Shown piece by piece: positions 34,240 through 41,970 of a stretch of DNA of 64,000 nucleotides. Made by a program: the position numbers and the translations under genes. The notes below the pieces were generated by a model. It saw only the letters and a list, made by a program, of their open reading frames with translations. It was not told where the DNA came from and did not search any database. The DNA lies in assembly GCF_026222555.1 (NCBI RefSeq), contig NZ_CP098511.1, positions 725,501 through 789,500 on the forward strand. The letters are read 5' to 3'. Positions within the stretch are counted from its first letter, which is position 1; each line of letters opens with the position of its first letter. This stretch comes from Aquimarina sp. ERC-38. Its GTDB lineage: Bacteria > Bacteroidota > Bacteroidia > Flavobacteriales > Flavobacteriaceae.

Positions 34240-35325
34240 TTACAACAATTCTATGCCAAAACCTATTTTGTCGCAAATATAGTTCCCATTTTCACAATAT
34301 GCAACTAACTCACTTTCAATGAATTTTTTAATAACTTTTTGTTCATTTTCAGGATACAATACGTGTACATTTGCCCCGGCATCCAACGTAAAACAAACCG
34401 AAGAACCGGTATTTTTACGATACTCCCATATCTTTTGGATAATTAGTAATGTATTGGCTTTCATTAATATAAAATATGGCATAGAAGTCATCATCATTGC
34501 ATGTAAAGTAAGTGCCTCACTTTCTACCAAATGAATAAAAGCATCTTTATTTCCAGAAGTTAAAATTTCAGTAATTCGCGTGATGTTCTGATAAGCTTGT
34601 TTAAAACGACTTTCCGCATACGGATGTTCATGCATTAATTGATGTCCTACAGTGCTGCTCACTTCTTTTTTTCCCTTATCTACCAGTAAAATAGTATCCT
34701 GGTAGTTTTTAAAATGGTCATGGATAGTAAAGGGAAATGGTACTGCATATAAATTTGTACTTTCTTTTATTCCTTCATGAGTACCCCATACCATCATCGG
34801 CCCGTTAATACTTCGGCAGGCACTTCCTGAACCTAAGCGGGCAATAAAAGAGGTTTTTTTTAAAATATAATCTTGATCACCAATCTCACATATTTGTGCT
34901 TCCAAAGTAGTCAGGCAATATGCCAAAGCACTCATACTACTAGCTGAAGAAGCGATCCCGCTACTATGAGGAAAGGTATTACGGGTTTCTATCTTAAAGT
35001 GATATTGTTTTAAGAACTCAAAAAAGGGTTCGATCTTAGAAAAAAAACTTTCCAGTTTAGGTAAAAATTCCGGTTTAGCAATTCCTTCAAATAGTAATTC
35101 GAATTCAAAATTATCGTTAGGAATTTCTTTTTCTTTAAAATAAAGGGTGGTGATAGTTTTAGATTGATCCAGAGTAAAGCTGATGGAAGGATTTGCTGGT
35201 TGTTGCACCGGATACTTTCCCCAGTATTTTACCAAAGCAATATTACTCGGAGCACTACATGAAATTTTTCCTTCCGGAAGAAGATGTACTATTTTATTTT
35301 TAGTAAAAGAGGTGGTTACATTCAT
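34240..35325 (-). CDS. mvaD: Diphosphomevalonate decarboxylase
   Basis: 361 residues. Signature segments are APSNIALVKYWGK near the start, NPSISFTLD, the phosphate loop FPHSSGIASSASSMSALAYC, and RLGSGSACRSINGPMMVWG, with the catalytic Asp in the later FTLDAGANVHVL. It makes isopentenyl diphosphate from diphosphomevalonate with ATP. It is the first gene of a minus-strand run (mvaD, mvaK, ubiA, nitrilase). A TAGTTTTG box stands 5 bp before its ATG. Confidence 0.94.
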   Translation of the reverse strand: MNVTTSFTKNKIVHLLPEGKISCSAPSNIALVKYWGKYPVQQPANPSISFTLDQSKTITTLYFKEKEIPNDNFEFELLFEGIAKPEFLPKLESFFSKIEPFFEFLKQYHFKIETRNTFPHSSGIASSASSMSALAYCLTTLEAQICEIGDQDYILKKTSFIARLGSGSACRSINGPMMVWGTHEGIKESTNLYAVPFPFTIHDHFKNYQDTILLVDKGKKEVSSTVGHQLMHEHPYAESRFKQAYQNITRITEILTSGNKDAFIHLVESEALTLHAMMMTSMPYFILMKANTLLIIQKIWEYRKNTGSSVCFTLDAGANVHVLYPENEQKVIKKFIESELVAYCENGNYICDKIGFGIELL

Positions 35326-35329
35326 AATG

Positions 35330-35337
35330 CAAAACTA
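35330..35337 (-). promoter_or_regulatory. TAGTTTTG box upstream of mvaD
   Basis: Matches TAnnTTTG on the minus strand, only 5 bp from the start codon. This implies an almost leaderless transcript, or the match is fortuitous. Confidence 0.35.
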
Positions 35338-35476
35338 ACATATCCGTTTCATCTGTAAAACTAGATTCGGTTTTTATCTTTAAGGCTATTAAATCTTACT
35401 TTTTACTGTATTCTAAGAAAAGTAAAAGATCAAGACTACAAATAAATTATTAATTTAGTCCCTCACAATCATCCGG

Positions 35477-35950
35477 ATGAAAAAAGGAATTACCCGTATT
35501 AGTATTGCTGTTTTTATATGCCTATCTATTGGTTTCTTAAGCAGTATAGCTACTCAAAGTGGTATAGCTACCTGGTACGTTCACCTTAAGAAACCAATAG
35601 GTACTCCGCCCAACTGGCTTTTTGCACCTGTTTGGACATGTATTTATATTCTTATGGGTGTCGCTGCTGGTATTGTGTGGAACCGTGGCTTTTATCATAA
35701 ATTAGTGAAAGTTGCGTTATATCATTTTGGATTTCAACTCTTGTTCAATGCTGCCTGGTCGGTATTGTTTTTCGGATTGCGAAATCCTTTATTAGGGCTT
35801 ATTGATATTGTTGTTCTTTTTATTTTGCTTTTATTTACCTTTAGATGGTTTAACGTGGTAAATAAAGTAGCGGCGTATCTATTGATCCCTTATATAATCT
35901 GGGTACTTTATGCGACCTATTTAAATTTTGGTATTTGGAATTTAAATTAA
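35477..35950 (+). CDS. tspO: TspO/MBR-family membrane protein
   Basis: 157 residues and five hydrophobic helices. The family's tryptophan- and proline-rich loop is clear (WYVHLKKPIGTPPNWLFAPV, WTCIYILMGVAAGIVW), as is FQLLFNAAWSVLFFGLRNPLLG and the last helix YATYLNFGIWNLN. TspO proteins bind porphyrins and other tetrapyrroles and are tied to stress or light responses in bacteria. It is transcribed with the TetR-type regulator 26 bp downstream, which may control it. Confidence 0.92.
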   Translation: MKKGITRISIAVFICLSIGFLSSIATQSGIATWYVHLKKPIGTPPNWLFAPVWTCIYILMGVAAGIVWNRGFYHKLVKVALYHFGFQLLFNAAWSVLFFGLRNPLLGLIDIVVLFILLLFTFRWFNVVNKVAAYLLIPYIIWVLYATYLNFGIWNLN

Positions 35951-35976
35951 TTTGCGTTAGGAAGAATTAACTATTT

Positions 35977-36537
35977 ATGAACAAAAAATCACTGGTCTTA
36001 CAGACCACTCTAGAACTTATTACCAAGCAAGGTATTGAAGCCACTTCACTTTCTGAAATTATTAAAGAGTCTGGGGTTGCTAATGGTACCGTTTACCATC
36101 ATTTTAAAAATAAGGAAGAAATAGTAACGGAACTATACCTTATGCTTACTCAGGATTTCGGAACGGTGATCATGAGAAATACAGAGGAAGAAGATGATTT
36201 TAAAAAACGTTTTTCAATCATGTGGTACAATTTATTCTACTACTTTATCAATAATCCCTTAGCTTTTATTTTTTCCGAACAAATAGCCCGATCTCCTGAA
36301 ATTCCACAAAGTTTAAAAAACAAGTCTCGGGTCTACTATAAAGAAATTGAGAGTTATTTTAGAACCGGAATTAAAAACAAGATTTTTAAAAACCATAACA
36401 CCTTAGTTATGGAAGAGTTGTTTTTTGGTAATGTGGTTTCTATCGTCAAAATCCATGAAAACGAAGAGGTGAATTTGCTGGATAAACATCTAACTCAGGC
36501 AATTGAAATCTCGTGGAAGGGGTTTTTGAGGGATTAG
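35977..36537 (+). CDS. TetR/AcrR-family transcriptional regulator
   Basis: 186 residues. The N-terminal TetR helix-turn-helix reads LELITKQGIEATSLSEIIKE, SGVANGTVYHHFKNKEEIV, the clearest part of the protein. The rest is the variable helical ligand domain. It follows tspO by 26 bp in the same direction, so regulation of that operon or of a membrane-stress response is plausible. The ligand cannot be inferred. Confidence 0.92.
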   Translation: MNKKSLVLQTTLELITKQGIEATSLSEIIKESGVANGTVYHHFKNKEEIVTELYLMLTQDFGTVIMRNTEEEDDFKKRFSIMWYNLFYYFINNPLAFIFSEQIARSPEIPQSLKNKSRVYYKEIESYFRTGIKNKIFKNHNTLVMEELFFGNVVSIVKIHENEEVNLLDKHLTQAIEISWKGFLRD

Positions 36538-36846
36538 TATTATTTGGTTATTGAGTTATTGTGTTATTAAATTACTAGGTTATTTAGTTAAATAGCCAAA
36601 AGGCACTAGGCAAAAGTTTTTGTTGTTGGGTTGAGTTATTTAGTTATTATGTTACTAGGTTATTGAGTTTCTATGATGCCAACTTCAAATATTGAAAATT
36701 GAGTAATAAAATGAGGGCTTAGGCTGAGGTCTGAGGCTGAGGTTCTCGAAGCCTCGAAGGATTATTTAGTTGAATAGGCACTGGGCAAAAGTTTTTGTTG
36801 TTGGGTTGAGTTATTTAGTTATTATGTTACTAGGTTATTAAGTTAT
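36538..36846. repeat. Intergenic low-complexity region with a ~65-bp direct repeat
   Basis: 309 bases made of TTATTGAGTTATT/GGTTATTTAG words. A nearly exact copy of ~65 bp occurs twice, at 36603-36667 and 36777-36845, sharing GGCAAAAGTTTTTGTTGTTG and the following GTTACTAGGTTATT. Between them is a CTGAGG-rich piece (36718-36745). No gene. Confidence 0.75.
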
Positions 36847-38067
36847 TTAATTTTTATGGCATTTCGCAATGGCTTTTGCAATTAGGAAACCTCCGGTCCA
36901 GGCATTTTGAAAATTAAAACCTCCGGTAATGGCATCAATATTTAAAACTTCCCCTGCCAGATATAATCCCGGTTGGAGTTTACTTTCAAAAGTTTTAAAA
37001 TTTACTTCTTTTAAATCTACACCACCCGCTGTTACAAATTCCTCTTTAAAGGTACTTTTACCGTTTATTTGAAATGTACTACAATTTAATTGACGGGTTA
37101 ATTCTTGTAATTTTTTATTAGAAACTTCGCTCCATATTTCATTTTCGGTAATGGTACTTGCCATTACTAATTGTTGCCATAAACGTTTGGGAAGACCAAA
37201 ATTGACAGAGTTTATAATCTTAGCTGTTTTCCCAGAGTTACGTATACTTTTTACGTATTCTAAAATCTCTTCGGCTGATTTGTCTACAACCCAATTTATA
37301 GCCAACTCGAAGTTGTAATTCATTTGTTGCAATGCTAAAGCACCCCAGGCAGATAGTTTTAGAATAGCTGGGCCACTAAACCCCCAGTGCGTAATTAGCA
37401 GCGGACCTTCGCTTTGTAAATTGCTGTTTTGTACTTTAAGTTGTACTTCGGTGGCAAGTCCGGGTAAATCTTTAATTCGGTTATCCTTTGTATTAAAAGT
37501 AAATAATGATGGAACGGCATTGATTATAGTGTGTGACAAGGTTTTTAGCTTTCCCCATATTTTAGGATTACTACCCGTGGTTACCACTACTTTATCAGAG
37601 GTAAACGAAGCCTTTGAAGTAGTAACCTGCCATAACCCATTTTCTTTTTTAAAGTCCTGTACGGCATTTTTTGTTTGCACTTCAATACCTAATCGTTTTA
37701 CTTCAGCCATAAAACAGTCGATAATAGAAGTAGAAGAATTAGAAACCGGAAAAATACGACCGTCGTCTTCAATTTTTAAATCAACGCCCCTTTCTTCAAA
37801 CCAGGCCATGGTATCACCAGTCATAAAGGAATGAAATGGTCCTAATAATTCCTTTTGCCCCCTGGGATAATTTAAACTTAGTTCTTTAGGTATAAATTCA
37901 GCGTGTGTTACATTACAGCGCCCACCGCCTGAAATTCGAACTTTGGACAGCACTTCGTTACCCCTTTCCAAAATCAATATCTTTACATCCGGTCTCTGAT
38001 CTGCAATATTAATTGCAGTAAAAAAACCGGCAGCACCTCCGCCTATGACAATCACATCATACTTCAT
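36847..38067 (-). CDS. NAD(P)/FAD-dependent oxidoreductase, HI0933/YhiN family
   Basis: 406 residues. An N-terminal dinucleotide-binding motif (DVIVIGGGAAGFFTAINIAD), then LERGNEVLSKVRISGGGRCN, and the C-terminal LYLAGEVLNIDAITGGFNFQ, are diagnostic of the HI0933-like flavoprotein family. It binds FAD; the biological substrate of these proteins is not settled. The first 11 bp overlap the end of the GDPD gene upstream, so they are likely cotranscribed. Confidence 0.92.
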   Translation of the reverse strand: MKYDVIVIGGGAAGFFTAINIADQRPDVKILILERGNEVLSKVRISGGGRCNVTHAEFIPKELSLNYPRGQKELLGPFHSFMTGDTMAWFEERGVDLKIEDDGRIFPVSNSSTSIIDCFMAEVKRLGIEVQTKNAVQDFKKENGLWQVTTSKASFTSDKVVVTTGSNPKIWGKLKTLSHTIINAVPSLFTFNTKDNRIKDLPGLATEVQLKVQNSNLQSEGPLLITHWGFSGPAILKLSAWGALALQQMNYNFELAINWVVDKSAEEILEYVKSIRNSGKTAKIINSVNFGLPKRLWQQLVMASTITENEIWSEVSNKKLQELTRQLNCSTFQINGKSTFKEEFVTAGGVDLKEVNFKTFESKLQPGLYLAGEVLNIDAITGGFNFQNAWTGGFLIAKAIAKCHKN

Positions 38068-38743
38068 AGAATAGGTTTGGGTAATCGGTGAAAATTGCGG
38101 AAACTCCTACACTTTTACAGTAATCGAAATGTTCTTTGTTCAAAACAGTCCAGCAATTAATATAAAAACCCTCCTCCCTAGCTTTATTAATTTGATTTCT
38201 ATTTAATTTTTTAACGGAAGGGTGAATGGCAACTGCTTTTAGTGCTTCGGCTTCACTTAAGACGTCATTTATTTCCAGTTCGGTTAATACCCCTATGGCA
38301 ATTGAAGGATGTAATTTTCGTATTTCGTAAAGAGAATCCAATTCAAAACTGGAAATTAATATATTCTTTAAATCCCAATTACCTAGATGAAATTGATTTT
38401 CTAAGATAGTAAGTAGAGCCTGCTCGGTTCCTTTTCCTTTTAGTTCAATATTCAAAAGCCCTTTTCCGGCAGTTAGCTTTAAAACTTCTAAAAGTGTCGG
38501 AATTTGAAAGCTGTTTTCTGTACGTAAAGCCTTTAGTTCTGCTAAAGTTAATTGGCTCACCTCTCCTTTGCCGTTTGTAGTTCGATCTACCGTATCATCA
38601 TGAATAACTACCAGTTCGCCGGACTTGCATTGATGAATGTCAATTTCAATACCGTATACGCCGTGATCCAATGCTTTCTGAATGGAAGGCAAGGTGTTTT
38701 CATCAACCAAACCTGCCGCTCCCCTATGTCCGAAAATTTTCAT
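38057..38743 (-). CDS. Glycerophosphodiester phosphodiesterase
   Basis: 228 residues with no signal peptide. The GDPD motif FGHRGAAGLVDENTL (catalytic His-Arg) and GIEIDIHQCKSGELVVIHDD (metal-binding Glu-Asp and second catalytic His) are complete. NIELKGKG and the C-terminal INCWTVLNKEHF and IFTDYPN complete the barrel. It hydrolyses glycerophosphodiesters from phospholipid turnover to glycerol 3-phosphate. It lies 5 bp after the acyl-CoA dehydrogenase gene, so the three minus-strand genes form a run. Confidence 0.92.
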   Translation of the reverse strand: MKIFGHRGAAGLVDENTLPSIQKALDHGVYGIEIDIHQCKSGELVVIHDDTVDRTTNGKGEVSQLTLAELKALRTENSFQIPTLLEVLKLTAGKGLLNIELKGKGTEQALLTILENQFHLGNWDLKNILISSFELDSLYEIRKLHPSIAIGVLTELEINDVLSEAEALKAVAIHPSVKKLNRNQINKAREEGFYINCWTVLNKEHFDYCKSVGVSAIFTDYPNLFYEV

Positions 38744-38748
38744 TTAGC

Positions 38749-39927
38749 TTATTTGAAAGCAGAAATACCGGTAATGTCTAATCCGGTAATCAATAAATGA
38801 ATATCATGAGTACCTTCGTAAGTAACTACACTTTCTAAGTTCATCATATGTCGCATGATACTGTACTCACCGGTAATTCCCATACCTCCCAGAATTTGTC
38901 GGGCATCTCTGGCTACTTTTAAGGCCATGTGTACATTGTTCCGTTTCGCCATGGATATTTGGGCTGAAGTTGCTTTGCCTTCTTCTCTTAAAACCCCCAG
39001 ACGCCAAGCTAGCAATTGTGCTTTGGTAATCTCAGTGATCATTTCTGCCAACTTTTTTTGCTGCAATTGCGTTCCGGCAATAGGTTTATCAAATTGTACC
39101 CGTTCTTTTGCGTAACGTAAGGCTGTATCATAACAGTCCATCGCTGCCCCTATAGCTCCCCAGGCAATTCCAAAACGTGCGGAATCTAAACAACCCAAAG
39201 GTGCGCCTAGTCCACTTTTATTAGGTAACAGGTTTTCTTTAGGCACTTTTACATTATCAAAAATCAATTCCCCCGTAGATGAAGCTCGTAACGACCACTT
39301 ATTATGCGTTTCTGGCGTAGAAAAACCTTCCATCCCTCGTTCTACGATTAATCCGTGAATACGTCCTTCTTCATTTTTCGCCCAAACCACTGCAATATCG
39401 GCAAAAGGTGCATTTGAGATCCAAAGTTTGGCTCCATTTAATATATAGTGATCACCTTTATCTTTAAAGTGAGTCGTCATTCCCCCCGGATTAGATCCAT
39501 GATCCGGTTCGGTAAGACCGAAGCAACCCATAAATTCACCGGATGCTAACTTGGGTAAGTATTTTTTTCTTTGCTCTTCATTACCATATTTCCAGATTGG
39601 ATACATGACTAATGAAGATTGTACGGAAGCGGTTGACCTCACACCGGAATCCCCTCGTTCGATTTCCTGCATGATAAGTCCGTAGCTAATTTGATCTAAA
39701 CCAGCTCCGCCATACTCTTGCGGAATGTAAGGACCAAAAGCTCCGATTTCTGCTAGTCCTTTAATTATTTGTTTTGGAAATTCTGCTTTTTGCGCATAGG
39801 TCTCTATAATCGGAGAAACTTCTTTTTTTACCCAACTTCGGGCAGCATCTCGAACTAATTTATGTTCGTCAGAAAGCAAATCATCTAATTGGTAATAATC
39901 AGGAGATTCAAATAAGTCCGTTTTCAT
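38749..39927 (-). CDS. Acyl-CoA dehydrogenase, glutaryl-CoA dehydrogenase-like
   Basis: 392 residues. Acyl-CoA dehydrogenase motifs are GCFGLTEPDHGSNPGGM, LWISNAPFADIAVVWAK, RVQFDKPIAGTQLQQKKLA and the catalytic-glutamate region ESVVTYEGTHDIHLLITG. The TYEGTHDIH pattern and the length match glutaryl-CoA dehydrogenases, which oxidise and decarboxylate glutaryl-CoA in lysine/tryptophan breakdown; a general acyl-CoA dehydrogenase remains possible. FAD-dependent, cytoplasmic. A TATCTTTG box lies 14 bp upstream. Confidence 0.88.
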   Translation of the reverse strand: MKTDLFESPDYYQLDDLLSDEHKLVRDAARSWVKKEVSPIIETYAQKAEFPKQIIKGLAEIGAFGPYIPQEYGGAGLDQISYGLIMQEIERGDSGVRSTASVQSSLVMYPIWKYGNEEQRKKYLPKLASGEFMGCFGLTEPDHGSNPGGMTTHFKDKGDHYILNGAKLWISNAPFADIAVVWAKNEEGRIHGLIVERGMEGFSTPETHNKWSLRASSTGELIFDNVKVPKENLLPNKSGLGAPLGCLDSARFGIAWGAIGAAMDCYDTALRYAKERVQFDKPIAGTQLQQKKLAEMITEITKAQLLAWRLGVLREEGKATSAQISMAKRNNVHMALKVARDARQILGGMGITGEYSIMRHMMNLESVVTYEGTHDIHLLITGLDITGISAFK

Positions 39928-39940
39928 ATTCCTTTTAGGT

Positions 39941-39948
39941 CAAAGATA
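39941..39948 (-). promoter_or_regulatory. TATCTTTG promoter box for the acyl-CoA dehydrogenase operon
   Basis: Exact TAnnTTTG match on the minus strand, 14 bp before the ATG, the same arrangement seen before the pseudouridine synthase gene. Confidence 0.5.
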
Positions 39949-40144
39949 CTAATCTTCCTTGCTTTTTTATAGGTATCACTATCAAAACCGGGTAAAAACA
40001 ATGTCATTTCACATGGCTTTTCGTTTCGTTAATACCCTATAAATTAATTGACTCCACACATTTATATAATTATTAACGAAAAAAGTTAAATTATAAATGT
40101 TTGTAAATCAATGATTTAAATATAAAAACGATGATTTTGACGGT

Positions 40145-40160
40145 TGGCATAATTGTTCCT
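40145..40160 (+). promoter_or_regulatory. Sigma-54-like promoter of PepSY-like gene 1
   Basis: TGGCATAATTGTTCCT resembles the -24/-12 pattern TGGCAC-N5-TTGCW, with the GG and the -12 TTnC at correct spacing. Very similar sites precede three other genes in the window (44792, 55474, 59641). The ATG lies 39 bp further on. Confidence 0.6.
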
Positions 40161-40198
40161 CTATACTAGATGTTGAAATAATTCAACAGTAATTAATA

Positions 40199-40534
40199 AT
40201 GAAAACTATAAACAAGATGAAAAAGTTAATCATAATACCAGCAGTTATTTTAGGTCTTTTAAGTTACACTTCAACTAGCGCACAAGATGCTCTGGCAGAT
40301 TCAGGTGATACTACTGAAGTTGCCCTACAGGATGAATATACTTCTGTAGCAGTAGAAGAAGTACCACAACCTGTCCTGGACGCAGTAGCTAAAGATTTTT
40401 TAGGTGCGCAGGTAACAGCTATCGGAGCCTTAGAAGATAAATCCGAATTTAAAATTACCTTAACCAAGGAAGATGGTGAATCTGTAGATGTATACGCAGA
40501 CGCCGAAGGTAACTGGATTACTAAAGATGAGTAA
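40199..40534 (+). CDS. Small exported PepSY-like protein, paralog 1
   Basis: 111 residues; an internal ATG at 40217 would give a tidier signal peptide (MKKLIIIPAVILGLLSYTST). After a low-complexity acidic stretch comes a small domain (VPQPVLDAVAKDFLGAQVTA, then EFKITLTKEDGESVDVYADA, EGNWITKDE) of the PepSY-like/BLIP-like kind. It is probably periplasmic; members of this group are abundant small secreted proteins of unknown use. It is strongly similar to the protein at 44854, with the defence genes in between. A sigma-54-like site precedes it and a strong terminator follows. Confidence 0.75.
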   Translation: MKTINKMKKLIIIPAVILGLLSYTSTSAQDALADSGDTTEVALQDEYTSVAVEEVPQPVLDAVAKDFLGAQVTAIGALEDKSEFKITLTKEDGESVDVYADAEGNWITKDE

Positions 40535-40607
40535 TTCAAATCAATTAAACTATCTCTAATTTGATCACACCCACCAAATCGATCAATTTAGATTTCCCCG
40601 TTAGTTT

Positions 40608-40638
40608 AAAAAAGGGCGCCTAGTGCGCTCTTTTTTTG
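40608..40638 (+). terminator. Terminator after PepSY-like gene 1
   Basis: AAAAAAGGGCGC (40608-40619) pairs with GCGCTCTTTTTT (40625-40636), loop CTAGT, followed by further T residues. Confidence 0.85.
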
Positions 40639-40810
40639 TTTTGAGGAATTTTGAGAGTATACTTTTTAAACTGATTTAACGTTATTAAATGGACAACACC
40701 AATTGAATTTGGCATAAAATTAGCTGTAATTTATATAGATTTTTGGCAGTGGTTATTTTTATTGTAATATTGCTAATTCTATTTTTCAATAAATAGAAAC
40801 TTCGTTAGAT

Positions 40811-41323
40811 ATGAAAGAATTTAATTTACATAGAGAAAAAGCTGTAAATAGCCTTTTGTTTGTAATTAATAAACTTGAAAAACCTGACACTCATAAAACT
40901 TATAAAATATTATATTTTGCAGACCAAAAGCACTTATCAAAGTATGGTAGACCAATTTTAGGTGATACATACGTAAAAATGCAATACGGACCAGTTCCTT
41001 CCTTTGTCAAAAATGTTGTGGATGAAGAAATTGATGGATTGGAAGAGGTTGTGGCAACGTATAATCGTTATTTTATAAAATCTTTAAAAGATGCGAATTT
41101 AGATTATTTGTCAGAATCAGATATGGAATGTTTGTTAGAATCTGTTGAAGAAAACAAAAATCTAACTTTTCCTGAGCTTACAAACAAATCTCATGATTTT
41201 GCTTATGAAAAATCTAATTGGGTTATTGGCTATTTAGATATGGCTAAAGCAATTGGGGCAAGCGATGATATGTTAAAGTATATTAATCAACAAATGATTA
41301 ATGAAAGCGTTGAGCTTCGATGA
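40811..41323 (+). CDS. Panacea-domain (DUF4065) antitoxin
   Basis: 170 residues. The Panacea/SocA signature is present: KTYKILYFADQKHLSKYG, RPILGDTYVKMQYGPVPS. In known systems such proteins neutralise diverse toxins and may recruit proteolysis or act as chaperones. The stop overlaps the following gene's start by four bases (ATGA at 41320-41323). This coupling, together with the small partner, marks a type II toxin-antitoxin pair. The base composition is AT-rich compared with the core genes around it. Confidence 0.85.
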   Translation: MKEFNLHREKAVNSLLFVINKLEKPDTHKTYKILYFADQKHLSKYGRPILGDTYVKMQYGPVPSFVKNVVDEEIDGLEEVVATYNRYFIKSLKDANLDYLSESDMECLLESVEENKNLTFPELTNKSHDFAYEKSNWVIGYLDMAKAIGASDDMLKYINQQMINESVELR

Positions 41324-41769
41324 GTTTAGGTGATTTATTTCCTGATGATTTAAAACAAAAATTTGCAGAAAGAAATATAGATATAGGTAAGTCAATCCTT
41401 ATTAAAATTGAGGATATTGATGTAAATTATCCAAAATATGTCATTATAGTATCTAAAAATAACAATGAATTTTTATTAGCTTACGTTATTATTAATACAG
41501 AAGTTAATGAAAATGTTTTTCCTACACCATATCTTAAAAGCCTGCACGTTTTAATAGACAAACAAAATCATTCCTTTTTAGATTATGATAGTTACGTAAA
41601 TTGTTCTGAAATTAGAACTTTCAATAAACAAGATATCATTAATTTTCTAATTAAAAACCCCGAAAGAGCGGTTGGAAATGTTTCGGAAAATGTCTTAAAG
41701 GCAATTCATACAACAATTTCAACAGCGAGAACTATTCCTAAGTATCTTAAGGATAAGTTTGGTTTTTAA
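41320..41769 (+). CDS. Probable toxin partner of the Panacea antitoxin
   Basis: 149 residues. The first 100 residues look like a small beta-barrel of the PemK/MazF kind: GKSILIKIEDIDVNYPKYVI, IVSKNNNEFLLAYVIINTE, then a helical C-terminus ending TIPKYLKDKFGF. I cannot identify catalytic residues with certainty. Translational coupling to the Panacea gene is the main reason to call it a toxin; MazF-like toxins cut RNA, but that activity is not proven by the sequence. Confidence 0.6.
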   Translation: MSLGDLFPDDLKQKFAERNIDIGKSILIKIEDIDVNYPKYVIIVSKNNNEFLLAYVIINTEVNENVFPTPYLKSLHVLIDKQNHSFLDYDSYVNCSEIRTFNKQDIINFLIKNPERAVGNVSENVLKAIHTTISTARTIPKYLKDKFGF

Positions 41770-41970
41770 TTACTGTTAACGGTTGGGCTATGAAACTTAT
41801 GGCAGGTGATAAGCTATACGTTTAAAATTGGTACTAAGCCAAATATTTATATTTTACTTTTATCTTTTTATCGTAAATTTCAAATCTTATTTAAAGACTT
41901 TGGAAATAAACACAGAATTTCGGAAAGCCTAATCTGCTCTATATTTTTTATATATTGTTCTCTGTAGTTT

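Noticed and set aside
36538..36846. Possible CRISPR-like array
   Set aside because: The repeats are two long direct copies plus low-complexity words, with no regular short repeats and spacers and no cas genes.
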